The notes under the pieces are model-generated. The model did no database searches and was not told the origin of the DNA. It worked only from the letters and a program-made list of their open reading frames with translations. The position numbers and the translations under genes are program-made. Source: CAYVVD01 sp964454975 (GTDB lineage Bacteria > Bacteroidota > Ignavibacteria > Kapaibacteriales > UBA2268). Taken from it: 64,000 bases of DNA. Shown one piece after another: positions 37,301-46,385 of this stretch (within the stretch, counting starts at the first letter, position 1; the number at the start of each line of letters is the position of its first letter). The stretch spans positions 1-64,000 of the forward strand of contig CAYVVD010000014.1 in assembly GCA_964454975.1 (NCBI GenBank). The letters are read 5' to 3'.

Positions 37301-40300
37301 TTGTTCATACCGTCGGCGATATTTCTAAGTAATCCTCGTTCGTCATAAAAAAAATCTAAACTGTGGCTTCTTTCACTTGTCGTTGATATCAACCTGCCGT
37401 CTTTATCGTATTCAAAGCCGGAACCTCTACCCGGTGAGCTGTTGATTCTTACCATCTTATCGGTTTTATCGTAGCTGAAATAATAACTATTGCCGTTTTC
37501 AAGTTTTTTTTGTATCATATTACCATTTAAGTCATATAAGTAATAAATGGATTCATTTTGTCTAAAATATAATTCAGTCAACATGCCTGAATCGTCGTAT
37601 TGAAATTTACGAGTAGCGTTGTTTTTCAACTTAATATCAGAAATGAGAGAATTATCATAGTAGTTAAATAATACTGATTTATTTTCAGGGTAGCCTAATT
37701 GCCTTAATCGTCCGGCATCATCATAGTCAAAGTCTATTTCAAGTCCATTACTTTTGTATGAATCAATATATGGGAAATTCCCTTCAATTTGTATTCCCTG
37801 GATATTCCCTGACGAGTAATTTGATTTGCGGCCGGTATTGTCAATATCTATCCTGAAGCCGGATAAATCGATAGTTGAGATATTGTTTCCCTCGTAATCA
37901 ATTGATGTTATTACTTCACCATTGTTTATAGATATTAACCTGGCAAGAGAATCATAAGCGAACAAAATTTGATTTTCAGTTTCATCAATAACCTTGTTTA
38001 TCAAATCTCCGGAATAATAGTATTTGATATTTGTACTATTGCCATTTACAATTGATGATAACTTATTACCTGCACCTTTATTAAAAGTGAAATCCTTTCC
38101 TTCGTAGGATGAAAAACCATCAAATATCCCTGATGAATTATACTTCAGATTTAGTGAGTTTCCATTAGCATCTTTGATAGTCTCAAGGTCAGATGATTGA
38201 TTATAAATATATTCCGAGTAAACTTCATTAGCCCTGAACTCCTTTGCCAGATTGCCATTATTATCATAGCTATAAATAATTTCGTTTCTTCCCGGTTGTC
38301 TTAACTCCTTTAACCTGTTTTGTTTGTCATATAGGAGAATGACAGAATTACCTGATTCATCATTGATTGATATAGGAACAGTTTGGTTATCATATTCAAT
38401 ATTGATACCTGTATTCAGTGGGCCAATAATATTTAATATGTTGCCGGATTCACCATAAAGCAGCCTGATATTGTTACCGAACCTGTTCCTGAATTCATTG
38501 AACATTCCAACATCATTATAACCAAAATAATTAGTATCGGAATTAAAAATTAATGAGGATAAGAATCCTTCCGGTGAATAGTTGAATTTAAGTAAGTCAT
38601 TATGCTGTTTTATTGAAATGGGATTAAATCTTTGGTTGTATTTAACTTCAGTAAGAAATCCTTCAGGTCCATAAATACTGTTTAATAAGTTATTTGTATC
38701 GTAATTAAATGAAAATACAGAGCCAAATATATTTATGTAGCTGATTAAATTTCCATTATTATCCCATGAATAAATTTCTTCATTGACGTTATTTACTCTT
38801 TTTACTAAATTTCCGAATTCATCATACTCATATTCCTCTTGTTTTGTTCCAGGGAAATTTATTCCATTCAATTTCCCGTTATTGAAATACAGCAACTTGT
38901 GTGCTCCGGTCAGAGGCCCCGCCAGATCACTTATTTGGTGATTTTCATTATAATACTGAGTGTTTTCTACTCGATTTCTATCAGTTAATAAACTAATTTT
39001 GGCATGCAGATTTTTTTCATATTTCAGTTCATTTCCGTATGGATCAACGATAGAATAGAAATTACCCAGGTCATTATATTTGAATGTGTATGAATTATCC
39101 CTCAAATCTATATACTCTACAACTTTTCCATCCCTATTATAAATAAAATTTTCACTCGCAGAGTTTCCATGAAGAACCTCAGCCGTTTCTCCGTTTTTGT
39201 TATAAATGTAGGATTTAATTGTATTACCATTTAGATCAACCTTTCCAGCCTTACCAGAAGGAGTATATTCCAAGAGAAATTTTCCTCCGTACGGATTTGT
39301 ATATTCTCTCAGTTCATCAGAAGAATAATCAAACTTATAATCCCTGCCACTATGCGTAATGTTAGTAATCCTGGTGTGCTCATTATTTATTTCTGCAAAT
39401 ATTTGTTCATTCAACAGTATTTCAGTAGGATTAGCATATTTATCGTAACTAATTTCCCATGAATTACGGGATTTTATTCCGGTTAATAAACCTCCGGAAT
39501 AATGATATGATTTTCTAAAACCGTTTTGATAAATAATAGAGGAAATTTTATTATTCACGTAACTCAGGAAGTACTCAGGATTATCTGAGTTTTTAAAACT
39601 AACTGTATTGCCGAATTCATTGTATGTAAAATGCAAGCTTCTAAGGGGGGCATCGATTTTCACGATGTTTCCGAATTCATCAAAGCTGTAATAATATTCA
39701 TTACCTGAAACGATGAATTTACTCAATAAGCCGGTTAATTCTACTTCGAATCCGGCAATTTCATTGTTATTATATTTCACTCTATGCAGGTTGCCGTTTT
39801 CGTCATATTCATATTCAGTAGTATTGTTTTCAGGCGATTGAATAAATTTTAATCTGCCGGTATTGTCATATTTATACTTCGTAATATTGCCCGACGGATT
39901 TCTTTCGGCAACCGGGAATCCATTTTCGTCATATTCATAGGAATATTCTCGTCCTTCAAATCCTTTGAATTGGATTAAATTAAATGAATCGTCCCATCTG
40001 TATTCCGCCCTATTGCCATCTTTGATAATTACCCTGGTTCTGAACAACTCATCCCATTCAATATTCAGATAAGATTCACCAAAGATGTCAACCCGGCATG
40101 TTTTATCTTCATTATTATAAAAAGCATCTAAAATAGCAATATTATCAGGCCCGGATACCTTTCGAAATGAGTAATCATCTCCATATTCAAAAAAGTAACC
40201 TGTTGCTGATGTTGTAATTGATTTCAACAGGCTGCATTCATCATAGGAATACTTAATCTGTCCTTCAAAATTATTATCGCTTGAAATCAGATTCCCGGAT

Positions 40301-41034
40301 TCATCATACTCGAAATTAATTTCCCAATCAGCATACTTAATTGATTCCAAAAAGTTGTTATCATAAACAAAATCTGCTTTTCTGCCGGATGGCCAATCAA
40401 CCCTGGAAAGTTTTTTATCTTCATAAACAATGATAATTTCGAGGCCATTTTTATCGATGATTTTTGTTACATAGTTGTGGATAGGGGACTCGAATAAATA
40501 CTCTGAGTAATCACCTTTATTGTTGAATACATCGTGATACATTATTAGTTTAAGGCCGTTTCCGGTTGCCACAAGTTTGTCATTGCAACCATAAGTGGAT
40601 TGAAATTCTCCAGCATTCCACAAAAAAAGCTCAGTTTTTCCATCCGGGTAAACAATTATAATGTTTCCATTCTTATTGTTTGTTGTATACCTGAAATTAT
40701 AGTTCATCTGCCAATTTTTGCCGAAGCGGGTTTGGGCAGAGGAGAGGCTGTTGTATGTAAATGCGATTCTGACAGGGAAGGATATATCATTTATACAAAG
40801 GTCAGTTCTTTCATGCAGGATTGTTCCAAAATTAGGTGAGAAATAAGTTTCCGTTCCAGGTATATTCAGATCCAGGTTAATATACTCGGCATATCCTCTT
40901 TTGCCTCTGTCTGTAAAGCTAACTCGCTCATCAAAAATTCCCTCATCTCCATTGTCTAATTGAAATTCCTGTGAATAGCAGATTAATGATGTAAAGATAA
41001 GCAGAATAGAAATATGGAAGTACATTATTTGCAT
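34357..41034 (-). CDS. Giant secreted YD/RHS-repeat protein
   Basis: A 2225-residue protein with a Sec signal peptide (MQIMYFHISILLIFTSLICYSQ). An N-terminal domain with RVSFTDRGKRGYAEYINLDLNIPG precedes dozens of ~20-residue YD repeats (YDENGN, YDNTGRL, YDESGNL) from about residue 200 to 1780, expected to form a hollow beta shell. The RHS-associated core is recognisable near 1825 (GLYYDGNRMYHP, then SLNLYKF), but the usual GRF-x3-DPxG self-cleavage segment is replaced by HIFMQQADVIA. The last ~390 residues are unique and rich in proline and isoleucine, with no recognisable toxin motif, and there is no T9SS sorting domain. It follows the glycosidase-like gene by 78 bp. Start 41034 was chosen for the signal peptide; the frame is open to 41079. 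Confidence 0.85.
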   Translation of the reverse strand: MQIMYFHISILLIFTSLICYSQEFQLDNGDEGIFDERVSFTDRGKRGYAEYINLDLNIPGTETYFSPNFGTILHERTDLCINDISFPVRIAFTYNSLSSAQTRFGKNWQMNYNFRYTTNNKNGNIIIVYPDGKTELFLWNAGEFQSTYGCNDKLVATGNGLKLIMYHDVFNNKGDYSEYLFESPIHNYVTKIIDKNGLEIIIVYEDKKLSRVDWPSGRKADFVYDNNFLESIKYADWEINFEYDESGNLISSDNNFEGQIKYSYDECSLLKSITTSATGYFFEYGDDYSFRKVSGPDNIAILDAFYNNEDKTCRVDIFGESYLNIEWDELFRTRVIIKDGNRAEYRWDDSFNLIQFKGFEGREYSYEYDENGFPVAERNPSGNITKYKYDNTGRLKFIQSPENNTTEYEYDENGNLHRVKYNNNEIAGFEVELTGLLSKFIVSGNEYYYSFDEFGNIVKIDAPLRSLHFTYNEFGNTVSFKNSDNPEYFLSYVNNKISSIIYQNGFRKSYHYSGGLLTGIKSRNSWEISYDKYANPTEILLNEQIFAEINNEHTRITNITHSGRDYKFDYSSDELREYTNPYGGKFLLEYTPSGKAGKVDLNGNTIKSYIYNKNGETAEVLHGNSASENFIYNRDGKVVEYIDLRDNSYTFKYNDLGNFYSIVDPYGNELKYEKNLHAKISLLTDRNRVENTQYYNENHQISDLAGPLTGAHKLLYFNNGKLNGINFPGTKQEEYEYDEFGNLVKRVNNVNEEIYSWDNNGNLISYINIFGSVFSFNYDTNNLLNSIYGPEGFLTEVKYNQRFNPISIKQHNDLLKFNYSPEGFLSSLIFNSDTNYFGYNDVGMFNEFRNRFGNNIRLLYGESGNILNIIGPLNTGINIEYDNQTVPISINDESGNSVILLYDKQNRLKELRQPGRNEIIYSYDNNGNLAKEFRANEVYSEYIYNQSSDLETIKDANGNSLNLKYNSSGIFDGFSSYEGKDFTFNKGAGNKLSSIVNGNSTNIKYYYSGDLINKVIDETENQILFAYDSLARLISINNGEVITSIDYEGNNISTIDLSGFRIDIDNTGRKSNYSSGNIQGIQIEGNFPYIDSYKSNGLEIDFDYDDAGRLRQLGYPENKSVLFNYYDNSLISDIKLKNNATRKFQYDDSGMLTELYFRQNESIYYLYDLNGNMIQKKLENGNSYYFSYDKTDKMVRINSSPGRGSGFEYDKDGRLISTTSERSHSLDFFYDERGLLRNIADGMNNDILINYNPAGNILDFYQKNKDQISIEYDNQYLPKSIKSEINGKISLSFDGFFLKEIKDNTGSILASFNYNEGLLSNYNDCCSALNFKQLPDKLEITHANGLEYSILFDANGFPVSYIFNGNTTSLSRSEELVTSITSNEGDNYAYSYNNRSRVRTIQTPSANNYSYNFDPLGNLIWRFDPGIGEFTYMHNFNSRLSSVFYPEQDDFLQLSYYQGGGLFEASQSFGLRHSVIYYRNKAGNIDSLRFLYDNILNSKFIFRQLNGFKQSISGPVNSEIAFNQAFLTGEITVNDGSFKFSYPGEGFADIDFPDDLELKRENSLTGYNYYILSRTGDTIRIIRQVLSKCLTDSIINGQIVFNSDYDNLGRLSSYVYDENSVSYQYDNFGNITSRTVDGNSTSFEYSPENRLILADNDTISYDMNGNLVSIKKENTVYEYRYNYNNQLVEALKNDTIICRLDYSFDGKLVFIKDNSGYHYLTYSEASMNTDNAKPTGYWVTVFDSTATPVESYLFNPDIDNYLNPLCSYNHDESQNRYYVNLPFGFSFQIDENGEITDSLIAGHYLNEILKSDGYSGLFRFGKLFIEEAGLYYDGNRMYHPQYHIFMQQADVIADESLNLYKFKLPKKFHCNVNLPVLPQVKLELPFFPITRIPELLDFKYRQKEIQSEILLQDINSVFNSDYFGAKPIVRFNSNFISNSQFGKEFQDFYDEIEDIEKLTSTEILSDFENIPKISFIPKLPEIQFAGMIFNQEFEYSLEDFLFEKYSTEFTTPHFTLTKTDCGYKIYNKELLLINAIQPEIPKPKRVMINPFGDKIIPQKKLGIIDLHPQTGIGDLYRMNYPGFENNSIIPEPAYYHSPQLSTKLKSIMDILEICSGNFPDRLERDILGKSNIPNEEVIIWEPGISEDNFLNGYESKFNNVNIFNNLNIREYIERIFKLMPENATPGLTNYRPVEIIDKIISETEYFPPQKIKSRKKPAINLFNTR

Positions 41035-41112
41035 TTTAGTATAAAACGGTTCACCGTATAAATATACTAATAATAACATTTAAATCGATCAAATTACTAC
41101 GTTGGCAAAGGC

Positions 41113-42531
41113 TTATTTTGAAATAATAAATTTGGAATAGTGTGACTCAATTCCTGATTTTATTTTAAGGAAATAAATACCGGGTGATAAATTGACAAGT
41201 TGTACCTCAAATTCTCCAGTTTGTTTATTTTCATTTTTTGACAGGATTTTCACTCCTCTGGAATCAAAAATCTCAACTGAATCAAAAATGCCCTGAATAT
41301 TGGAATTGATGTAAAGTTTATCAAAAGCAGGGTTTGGAAATAAATCTATTTCCTTATTGTGCTTAACAAAATCAACGCTGGTTTTGCCACAAGGTATTAA
41401 GTTTTTAAAGCGAGAGTATATTGGTTCATTTGGATAAATTCTTTCACAAGACCTATTTGTAAGCAATGCACATGTGCTGAAAATATAATCCTCTAATCCA
41501 TTGCCATACTGATGTAATCCGGCATAACAGGCATGTATTAAACCATAATCATTCAGAAGACAGAATGATTCCTGGATAAAATTCTCATCATAATCAAGCA
41601 TTCTCATAAATTCGTACCATAAGCTTGTATCTACTTTGTTAGTAAATGCATCAATAAGAAATTCTGAAACTCCGGGATTAGATTGTATGAATTCCTTTTT
41701 TTCCTTGGCCGGCGACCACTCACAAGTTGTTAGTGGCAATATCCTTTGAGGCAAGATAATTCCTTGCAATTGGTTGAGGTTTAATATATACTCTTGAATT
41801 TCAGCCACATTTTCAACATTGAGGTGAACATCAATAATATCACAGTACTTTTTACTTATTTCCATCAGTCCTTTATACCAAAAGCGTTGAATAGGTTCAT
41901 CTGTCACTTCTCCTGCCTTTACAGTATCCCCGGGCTTTCTTATATAAGGTATCTGGTTTTTTTCGGGTGTATCTGTAATAGCTAATTCAACATTATGAAA
42001 AGCAGGCGAAATGAACCCTATATCATAATTATTCCGTTCAATGTAATTTCTTATATGAGCACCAAGTGTATCGAGCCATTTAAGTGCGTAAAATCCCCAA
42101 TGAAACATTTTTTCAGGATCTATAAATTTGCCGGGTCCGGCTAAAGGCTCGTTTTGAAGTTGGACATAATCGAGATGGCCATTCATTTCATCAAGAAAAT
42201 TTTCAACTAATGCAAGTGAATTTTTCAAATCATTGGGATTATGCAATGGAATTCTGTCAGCATTCCGGGAATCGGTTTCATCAGTTGGAAACCTCAGGCA
42301 AATAATAGTGCTAATCCCGTTTTCTTTGAAAAGCTGAACAGATTGTCTGAGCAAAATCAGATTCTGTTCACTCATTTCATAATCTTTTCTGATTTGTCTG
42401 CCAACCTTAGCATTCAGGTCTTTATAGTACTTGACCTGTGTTTCCTCTGTGGCTGCTCTCAGACCAAGAATAGTTTCTGAATTTGCAGTAAACACAAAAG
42501 CAAAAAAAGCAAATAATATTTTAATTATCAT
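41113..42531 (-). CDS. Secreted glycoside-hydrolase-like protein with T9SS sorting domain
   Basis: A 472-residue exported protein (signal MIIKILFAFFAFVFTANS). Residues ~20-380 look like a TIM-barrel glycosidase of clan GH-A. QLQNEP near residue 127 has the Asn-Glu-Pro acid/base signature, and TTCEW near 268 offers a second Glu placed as the nucleophile would be. The exact GH family is not clear and catalysis is inferred. From about 397 the protein has a type A T9SS sorting domain (LFPNPAFDKLYI, then IFDSRGVKIL, then LSPGIYFLKI), so it should be secreted through the outer membrane and attached or released. It is the third gene of a leftward run after the DUF1800 and DUF1501 genes. Confidence 0.75.
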   Translation of the reverse strand: MIIKILFAFFAFVFTANSETILGLRAATEETQVKYYKDLNAKVGRQIRKDYEMSEQNLILLRQSVQLFKENGISTIICLRFPTDETDSRNADRIPLHNPNDLKNSLALVENFLDEMNGHLDYVQLQNEPLAGPGKFIDPEKMFHWGFYALKWLDTLGAHIRNYIERNNYDIGFISPAFHNVELAITDTPEKNQIPYIRKPGDTVKAGEVTDEPIQRFWYKGLMEISKKYCDIIDVHLNVENVAEIQEYILNLNQLQGIILPQRILPLTTCEWSPAKEKKEFIQSNPGVSEFLIDAFTNKVDTSLWYEFMRMLDYDENFIQESFCLLNDYGLIHACYAGLHQYGNGLEDYIFSTCALLTNRSCERIYPNEPIYSRFKNLIPCGKTSVDFVKHNKEIDLFPNPAFDKLYINSNIQGIFDSVEIFDSRGVKILSKNENKQTGEFEVQLVNLSPGIYFLKIKSGIESHYSKFIISK

Positions 42532-42583
42532 TATTCCCCCGGGGTTATTAATGTTTCTTTATAGTTCATCCGATATCTCGACT

Positions 42584-44140
42584 TTATCTCCTGATTACAA
42601 GAGGGATAATTTTCGATGAAGTTTCATTCTGCACTTGGATAAAGTATTTCCCCGAATTGTAGTTATTCAGTTCTATTCTCATTTCACTTTGTGGATTGAC
42701 TGCCCCGCGATAGATTCGTGAAATACGTTTTCCGGTGTTGTCAAATATGTTGATGGTGATATGGCCAAAAACCTCACCGAATTTAATATTTGTCTCGGAA
42801 ATTGCCGGATTAGGATAACAGGAAATGTTTCCATTCAACGCCGGATAATTCTCTACAGAGTTCGGACCTCTTACAATAGGAATATATTGGAATTCTTTTT
42901 GCATAATATCAATAGCATCATCAGTTTCAACTTCGAACCATCCTTTGAGGATAGAATAATATACAGAGCGGAAATCATATTGCATGGGCAGGTTGTCATA
43001 GGGCGAAACGTCTATTGGGATGACCGGATTGGAACCGTGGATTACAGGATTTACATTAGATCCGAAAATAAATAATGGGGCTGAAGTACCGTGATCGGTA
43101 CCAAAACTAAAGTTAGATAAAATACGCCTACCAAATTCGGAAAATGTCATAGTCAGGACTTTGTCCTCTGCTCCCTGCAGCTTTAGTTCATCCTGGAATG
43201 CATATACTGCTTCAGATACTTTCGAGAGCAAGTCAGCATGTATGCCGGAACCAGGCTCCCCGGTTATTTGCAATGAATGAGTGTCAAACCCGCCAAGGCT
43301 GACAACATAAACCTTTGTTTGCAGTCCGCCTGCAATTAAAATTGAGACAATCTTTAGCTGGTCTGCAAGACTGTTTGTTCCATCAGCAGGAAATTTATCA
43401 CTTTTAAGAGTTACCTTTCCTGCGGCATCAATTATTACATCAGTATAAAGTTCAGTTTGCTTTATAATCTGACGGATATAAGCAAGTTCATCTCCTGCCG
43501 GGCTTTCAGGAACCTTGTCTTCATAACCGCCGCCAATCTCATAAAATGTTGATGAACTATTTAATGCCATTCCCATGTTGCTTACAAGGCCCTGGCAGGT
43601 GTGGGATATAACAGGGCCAATAGTAATTGACAATGGATCGGGATACGAATCATTCGGGTATCCTTCCGGGTAGTCCGGGTGGTCGTCATAAAGATATCTG
43701 CCAAGCCATCCTGAGCTTATTACTTTGTCTGAATCAGAGGCAGAAGTCCATATATCCGTAGAGCGAAAATGGGATAAATTAGGGTCTGGATAGCCAACTC
43801 CCTGAACAACGCCTGCTTTGCCATCTTCATACAATTCTTTTATGCCGTTCATAACAGGATGAAATCCCGAAACATCATTCAGCTTTAAGACACTTTTCTC
43901 AGGTATAAGTATGTTTTCTCGCGCATTCACTAAAGACTCGTATTGATCCAGAGGTATTAACGTATTTAAGCCGTCATTACCACCATTTAACTGGATTAGA
44001 ACCAACACTCTGTCGCTGTTTGATGCAATTTTTGCCATTTTATCATGTATGGGAGATGCAAAAGTTCGGAGTGGGAAGCCACTCATCATTAAAGGTATTG
44101 AAGCTATTGTGGAATTTATTAAGAAGTTTCTTCTTTCCAT
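42584..44140 (-). CDS. DUF1501 protein with T9SS sorting domain
   Basis: A 518-residue DUF1501 family protein. The N-terminus MERRNFLINSTIASIPLMM has a twin-arginine-like RR followed by a hydrophobic segment, as in most DUF1501 proteins. Family features are VLVLIQLNGGNDGLNTLIPL, LSHFRSTDIWTSA, and the metal-binding-like SLGGFDTHSLQ and MTFSEFGRRI motifs, resembling the sulfatase/alkaline phosphatase fold. Residues ~445-518 form a T9SS type A domain (CYPNPAISETNI, then YNSGKYFIQV). Biochemical function unknown. It is 8 bp from the DUF1800 gene, a pairing widely conserved across phyla. Confidence 0.9.
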   Translation of the reverse strand: MERRNFLINSTIASIPLMMSGFPLRTFASPIHDKMAKIASNSDRVLVLIQLNGGNDGLNTLIPLDQYESLVNARENILIPEKSVLKLNDVSGFHPVMNGIKELYEDGKAGVVQGVGYPDPNLSHFRSTDIWTSASDSDKVISSGWLGRYLYDDHPDYPEGYPNDSYPDPLSITIGPVISHTCQGLVSNMGMALNSSSTFYEIGGGYEDKVPESPAGDELAYIRQIIKQTELYTDVIIDAAGKVTLKSDKFPADGTNSLADQLKIVSILIAGGLQTKVYVVSLGGFDTHSLQITGEPGSGIHADLLSKVSEAVYAFQDELKLQGAEDKVLTMTFSEFGRRILSNFSFGTDHGTSAPLFIFGSNVNPVIHGSNPVIPIDVSPYDNLPMQYDFRSVYYSILKGWFEVETDDAIDIMQKEFQYIPIVRGPNSVENYPALNGNISCYPNPAISETNIKFGEVFGHITINIFDNTGKRISRIYRGAVNPQSEMRIELNNYNSGKYFIQVQNETSSKIIPLVIRR

Positions 44141-44148
44141 TTTTTCCC

Positions 44149-45846
44149 TCAGTTTAGATGGTATTCAGCCATTGAAAGCAATTCACGCATCATTACATGC
44201 AGTTTGTCAAGAATACTTAGTAGTTTAACCTGGTTGTCCGGGTCTTTCATGAATTCATTCCACTCTTCTGCCCATTCGTAATCCGGAAGGCCTGGAATCA
44301 GAGTGTCTTTCAGAAAATTCTTCTGGTTTTCTGTCAATTCAATTGGAATCAGGATATCTGAAAGTTCTTTTATCAACATATTCGGGTCTTCAGGTTGACT
44401 AATATTGTTAATTAAAAACTCAATGGGATTAATGAAAAGGATCTCTTTCTCATATCTCAGTCCGATTCTGCTTGCAAGTAAATCGCTAAATTGAGTTCTG
44501 CTCGGCATAGTTACAGAGTTAATCCAAATTCTGTAGAAAAGCGGTTCCTGGTAATATGCCGACCACCCGGCAACACCGGGAGGGTCGCCTAATGCCATTT
44601 CTTGTTTGTATCCTTCATACCAGCCGAATGCATACCACATTATATATTGCTTGAGAAAATCGTTTTCCGGAAATTTTACCTCAAACTGGCGATAAACTCC
44701 TGCGATAAACTCGAGAGGGTTTTTAATAACAGCGCCTCTTGTCGAAACATCATTGAAATGTTCACTCTTAAATAGAGTTCTCAATACAGGCCGTAATTCG
44801 TAATTCTGAATTTTTAACATTTTTCCGAGAGGAACAATTATATTTTCTTCTACAAAATCATCAATTTCATAATAAACAAACCACCGGTAGAGGTTTCTGC
44901 AAATAAACCTGGCAGTCTCATCCTGGTCAAGGATCATGGTAATCAGGTCTTTGTATTCAAGGTCATTGTTGTTGTGAATTACCCTTTTTTCAAGGTTTTC
45001 AGAAAAATTCTTACTTCCACGGTCATGCCTTGCAGAGCGAAAATAGGAAGTGCCATCAATCTTATTATCCTGCCAGCCTGTTAAAACTCTTGCAGCTTCT
45101 ATTACATCATCTTCATTGTAATTTGTATAATCACCCGGGCCTCTTTGGGGGCCTTTGCCAATTGTAAATAATTCAAATAATTCCCTGGCAAAATTTTCGT
45201 TTGGCTTGCCAACCTGGTTTGTATTACCATTTAAATATTCAATCATTGCAGGCTGGATACATATACCTTCAGCCAGATCACGAAAATTTCCAAGAGAATT
45301 TTTTCTGAGGAAGGCTGAATATTTATATGAGTACCTGGAATCCTTGGAAATTAATATCTCGGTGACAAAATGATTGTGCCAGAAAAGAGTCATTTTTTCC
45401 CTGAGATTAATATCCTGGTTGATGATTAATCCGGCCCACCATGCCCTGAGTGAGGCAACCCTGAATGGTTCATTCAATGGGTTGTAACGTCCGTTTACCC
45501 ATGTTTCGCCCATCGGGATTTCTGTATCGTTTACATTGATATTTAAAGGTGGTTCGGGTTCAGAGGAATCTTCAAGAAGCCTGTCAACTATACCATTTAA
45601 TCCCAGTTGAACTGAATGCTCAATCTCAGACTTTTGGGGTCCAAACATAGCCCTGGACAGCAGATGCCTTGCAGCAGCAAAGTCCCAATTGCCCTGGTAT
45701 TCATTGAGGCCTTTGTCAGAAACCCTCGGGAAATTTAAGCTTTGGGTCAGAGAATTGCGGACCTTTTTATTAGTTTGATTTAGATTGGTGTGATTTATAC
45801 TATCAGCAGATTTTTCAACCAACTTACTGAAATCATCAAAGTTCAT
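44149..45846 (-). CDS. DUF1800 family protein
   Basis: A 565-residue DUF1800 protein: AARHLLSRAMFGPQKSEIEH, TLFWHNHFVTE, NFARELFELFTIG, DVIEAARVLTGW and DPPGVAGWSAY are all family blocks. Function is unknown; the family almost always sits beside DUF1501. No signal peptide is evident from the ATG at 45846, and the frame stays open for 14 more codons that do not look signal-like either. First gene of the secreted-protein run that continues to the RHS gene. Confidence 0.9.
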   Translation of the reverse strand: MNFDDFSKLVEKSADSINHTNLNQTNKKVRNSLTQSLNFPRVSDKGLNEYQGNWDFAAARHLLSRAMFGPQKSEIEHSVQLGLNGIVDRLLEDSSEPEPPLNINVNDTEIPMGETWVNGRYNPLNEPFRVASLRAWWAGLIINQDINLREKMTLFWHNHFVTEILISKDSRYSYKYSAFLRKNSLGNFRDLAEGICIQPAMIEYLNGNTNQVGKPNENFARELFELFTIGKGPQRGPGDYTNYNEDDVIEAARVLTGWQDNKIDGTSYFRSARHDRGSKNFSENLEKRVIHNNNDLEYKDLITMILDQDETARFICRNLYRWFVYYEIDDFVEENIIVPLGKMLKIQNYELRPVLRTLFKSEHFNDVSTRGAVIKNPLEFIAGVYRQFEVKFPENDFLKQYIMWYAFGWYEGYKQEMALGDPPGVAGWSAYYQEPLFYRIWINSVTMPSRTQFSDLLASRIGLRYEKEILFINPIEFLINNISQPEDPNMLIKELSDILIPIELTENQKNFLKDTLIPGLPDYEWAEEWNEFMKDPDNQVKLLSILDKLHVMMRELLSMAEYHLN

Positions 45847-45962
45847 AATTAGCACCATAAAGTGTTGATGTTCTTTAGAAAGACACATAAAACGTGAAAA
45901 CGTTTAAAATTAAGATAAAATATTTTTAATTATTTAGGTTGCTATTCACTGGGAGGGTATAA

Positions 45963-45991
45963 AATTAAAAAAACCTGCCAAAGGCAGGGTT
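45963..45991 (-). terminator. Rho-independent terminator of rpmB
   Basis: On the minus strand: stem CCTGCC, loop TTT, GGCAGG, followed by seven T residues. It begins about 25 bases after the rpmB stop. The rest of the gap 45847-46013 shows no gene. Confidence 0.85.
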
Positions 45992-46013
45992 ATAAATCGA
46001 ATATTTTATTAAA

Positions 46014-46241
46014 TCAGCCTTTTTCGGCGAGTTCTTTCATCATAGCTTTGTAGCCCTTCTTATCAAGAGTTTTGAGAGCTTTGGCAGTGGCAAGCACAGT
46101 AATAAATTTCTTTTCTTCAGGAATCCAGATACGCTTTTTCTGAAGATTTGGAAGAAATCTCCTTCTTGTTTTATTGTGGGCATGGGAAACATTGTTTCCT
46201 GACATTGGCCCTGTACCTGTTAGCTGGCATCTTCTCGACAT
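46014..46241 (-). CDS. rpmB: 50S ribosomal protein L28
   Basis: A 75-residue ribosomal protein with the L28 signature at the N-terminus (MSRRCQLTGTGPMSGNNVSH) and HNKTRRRFLPNLQKKRI. It has its own putative promoter and terminator and is divergent from mnmA. Confidence 0.97.
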   Translation of the reverse strand: MSRRCQLTGTGPMSGNNVSHAHNKTRRRFLPNLQKKRIWIPEEKKFITVLATAKALKTLDKKGYKAMMKELAEKG

Positions 46242-46279
46242 TTTGAACCTCTAAATGAACCTGTTTCAAATAAAGAAAG

Positions 46280-46311
46280 TAAATATACGCTTATTATTTT
46301 GAATTTTCAAA
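46280..46311 (-). promoter_or_regulatory. Putative promoter of rpmB
   Basis: On the minus strand TTTG (46311-46308) is followed after 20 bases by TATATTTA (46287-46280), close to TTTG-N19-TAnnTTTG; using TTGA as the -33 box gives exactly 19. It lies 38 bases upstream of the rpmB ATG. Confidence 0.45.
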
Positions 46312-46385
46312 CTGTTTTTATATTCATAAACTAATGCAATATTAGTGAAAATACGTTGTCTTGAACCCGTCAATAAATTTAACAG

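Noticed and set aside
34357..41034. RHS protein as a classical toxin with an adjacent immunity gene
   Set aside because: No toxin motif is visible in the C-terminus, the DPxG cleavage core is degenerate, and the next gene is a TPR lipoprotein tied to motA.
34357..41034. The YD repeats as a DNA-level tandem repeat or CRISPR-like array
   Set aside because: The repeats are at protein level with diverged codons and no constant DNA repeat or spacer structure.
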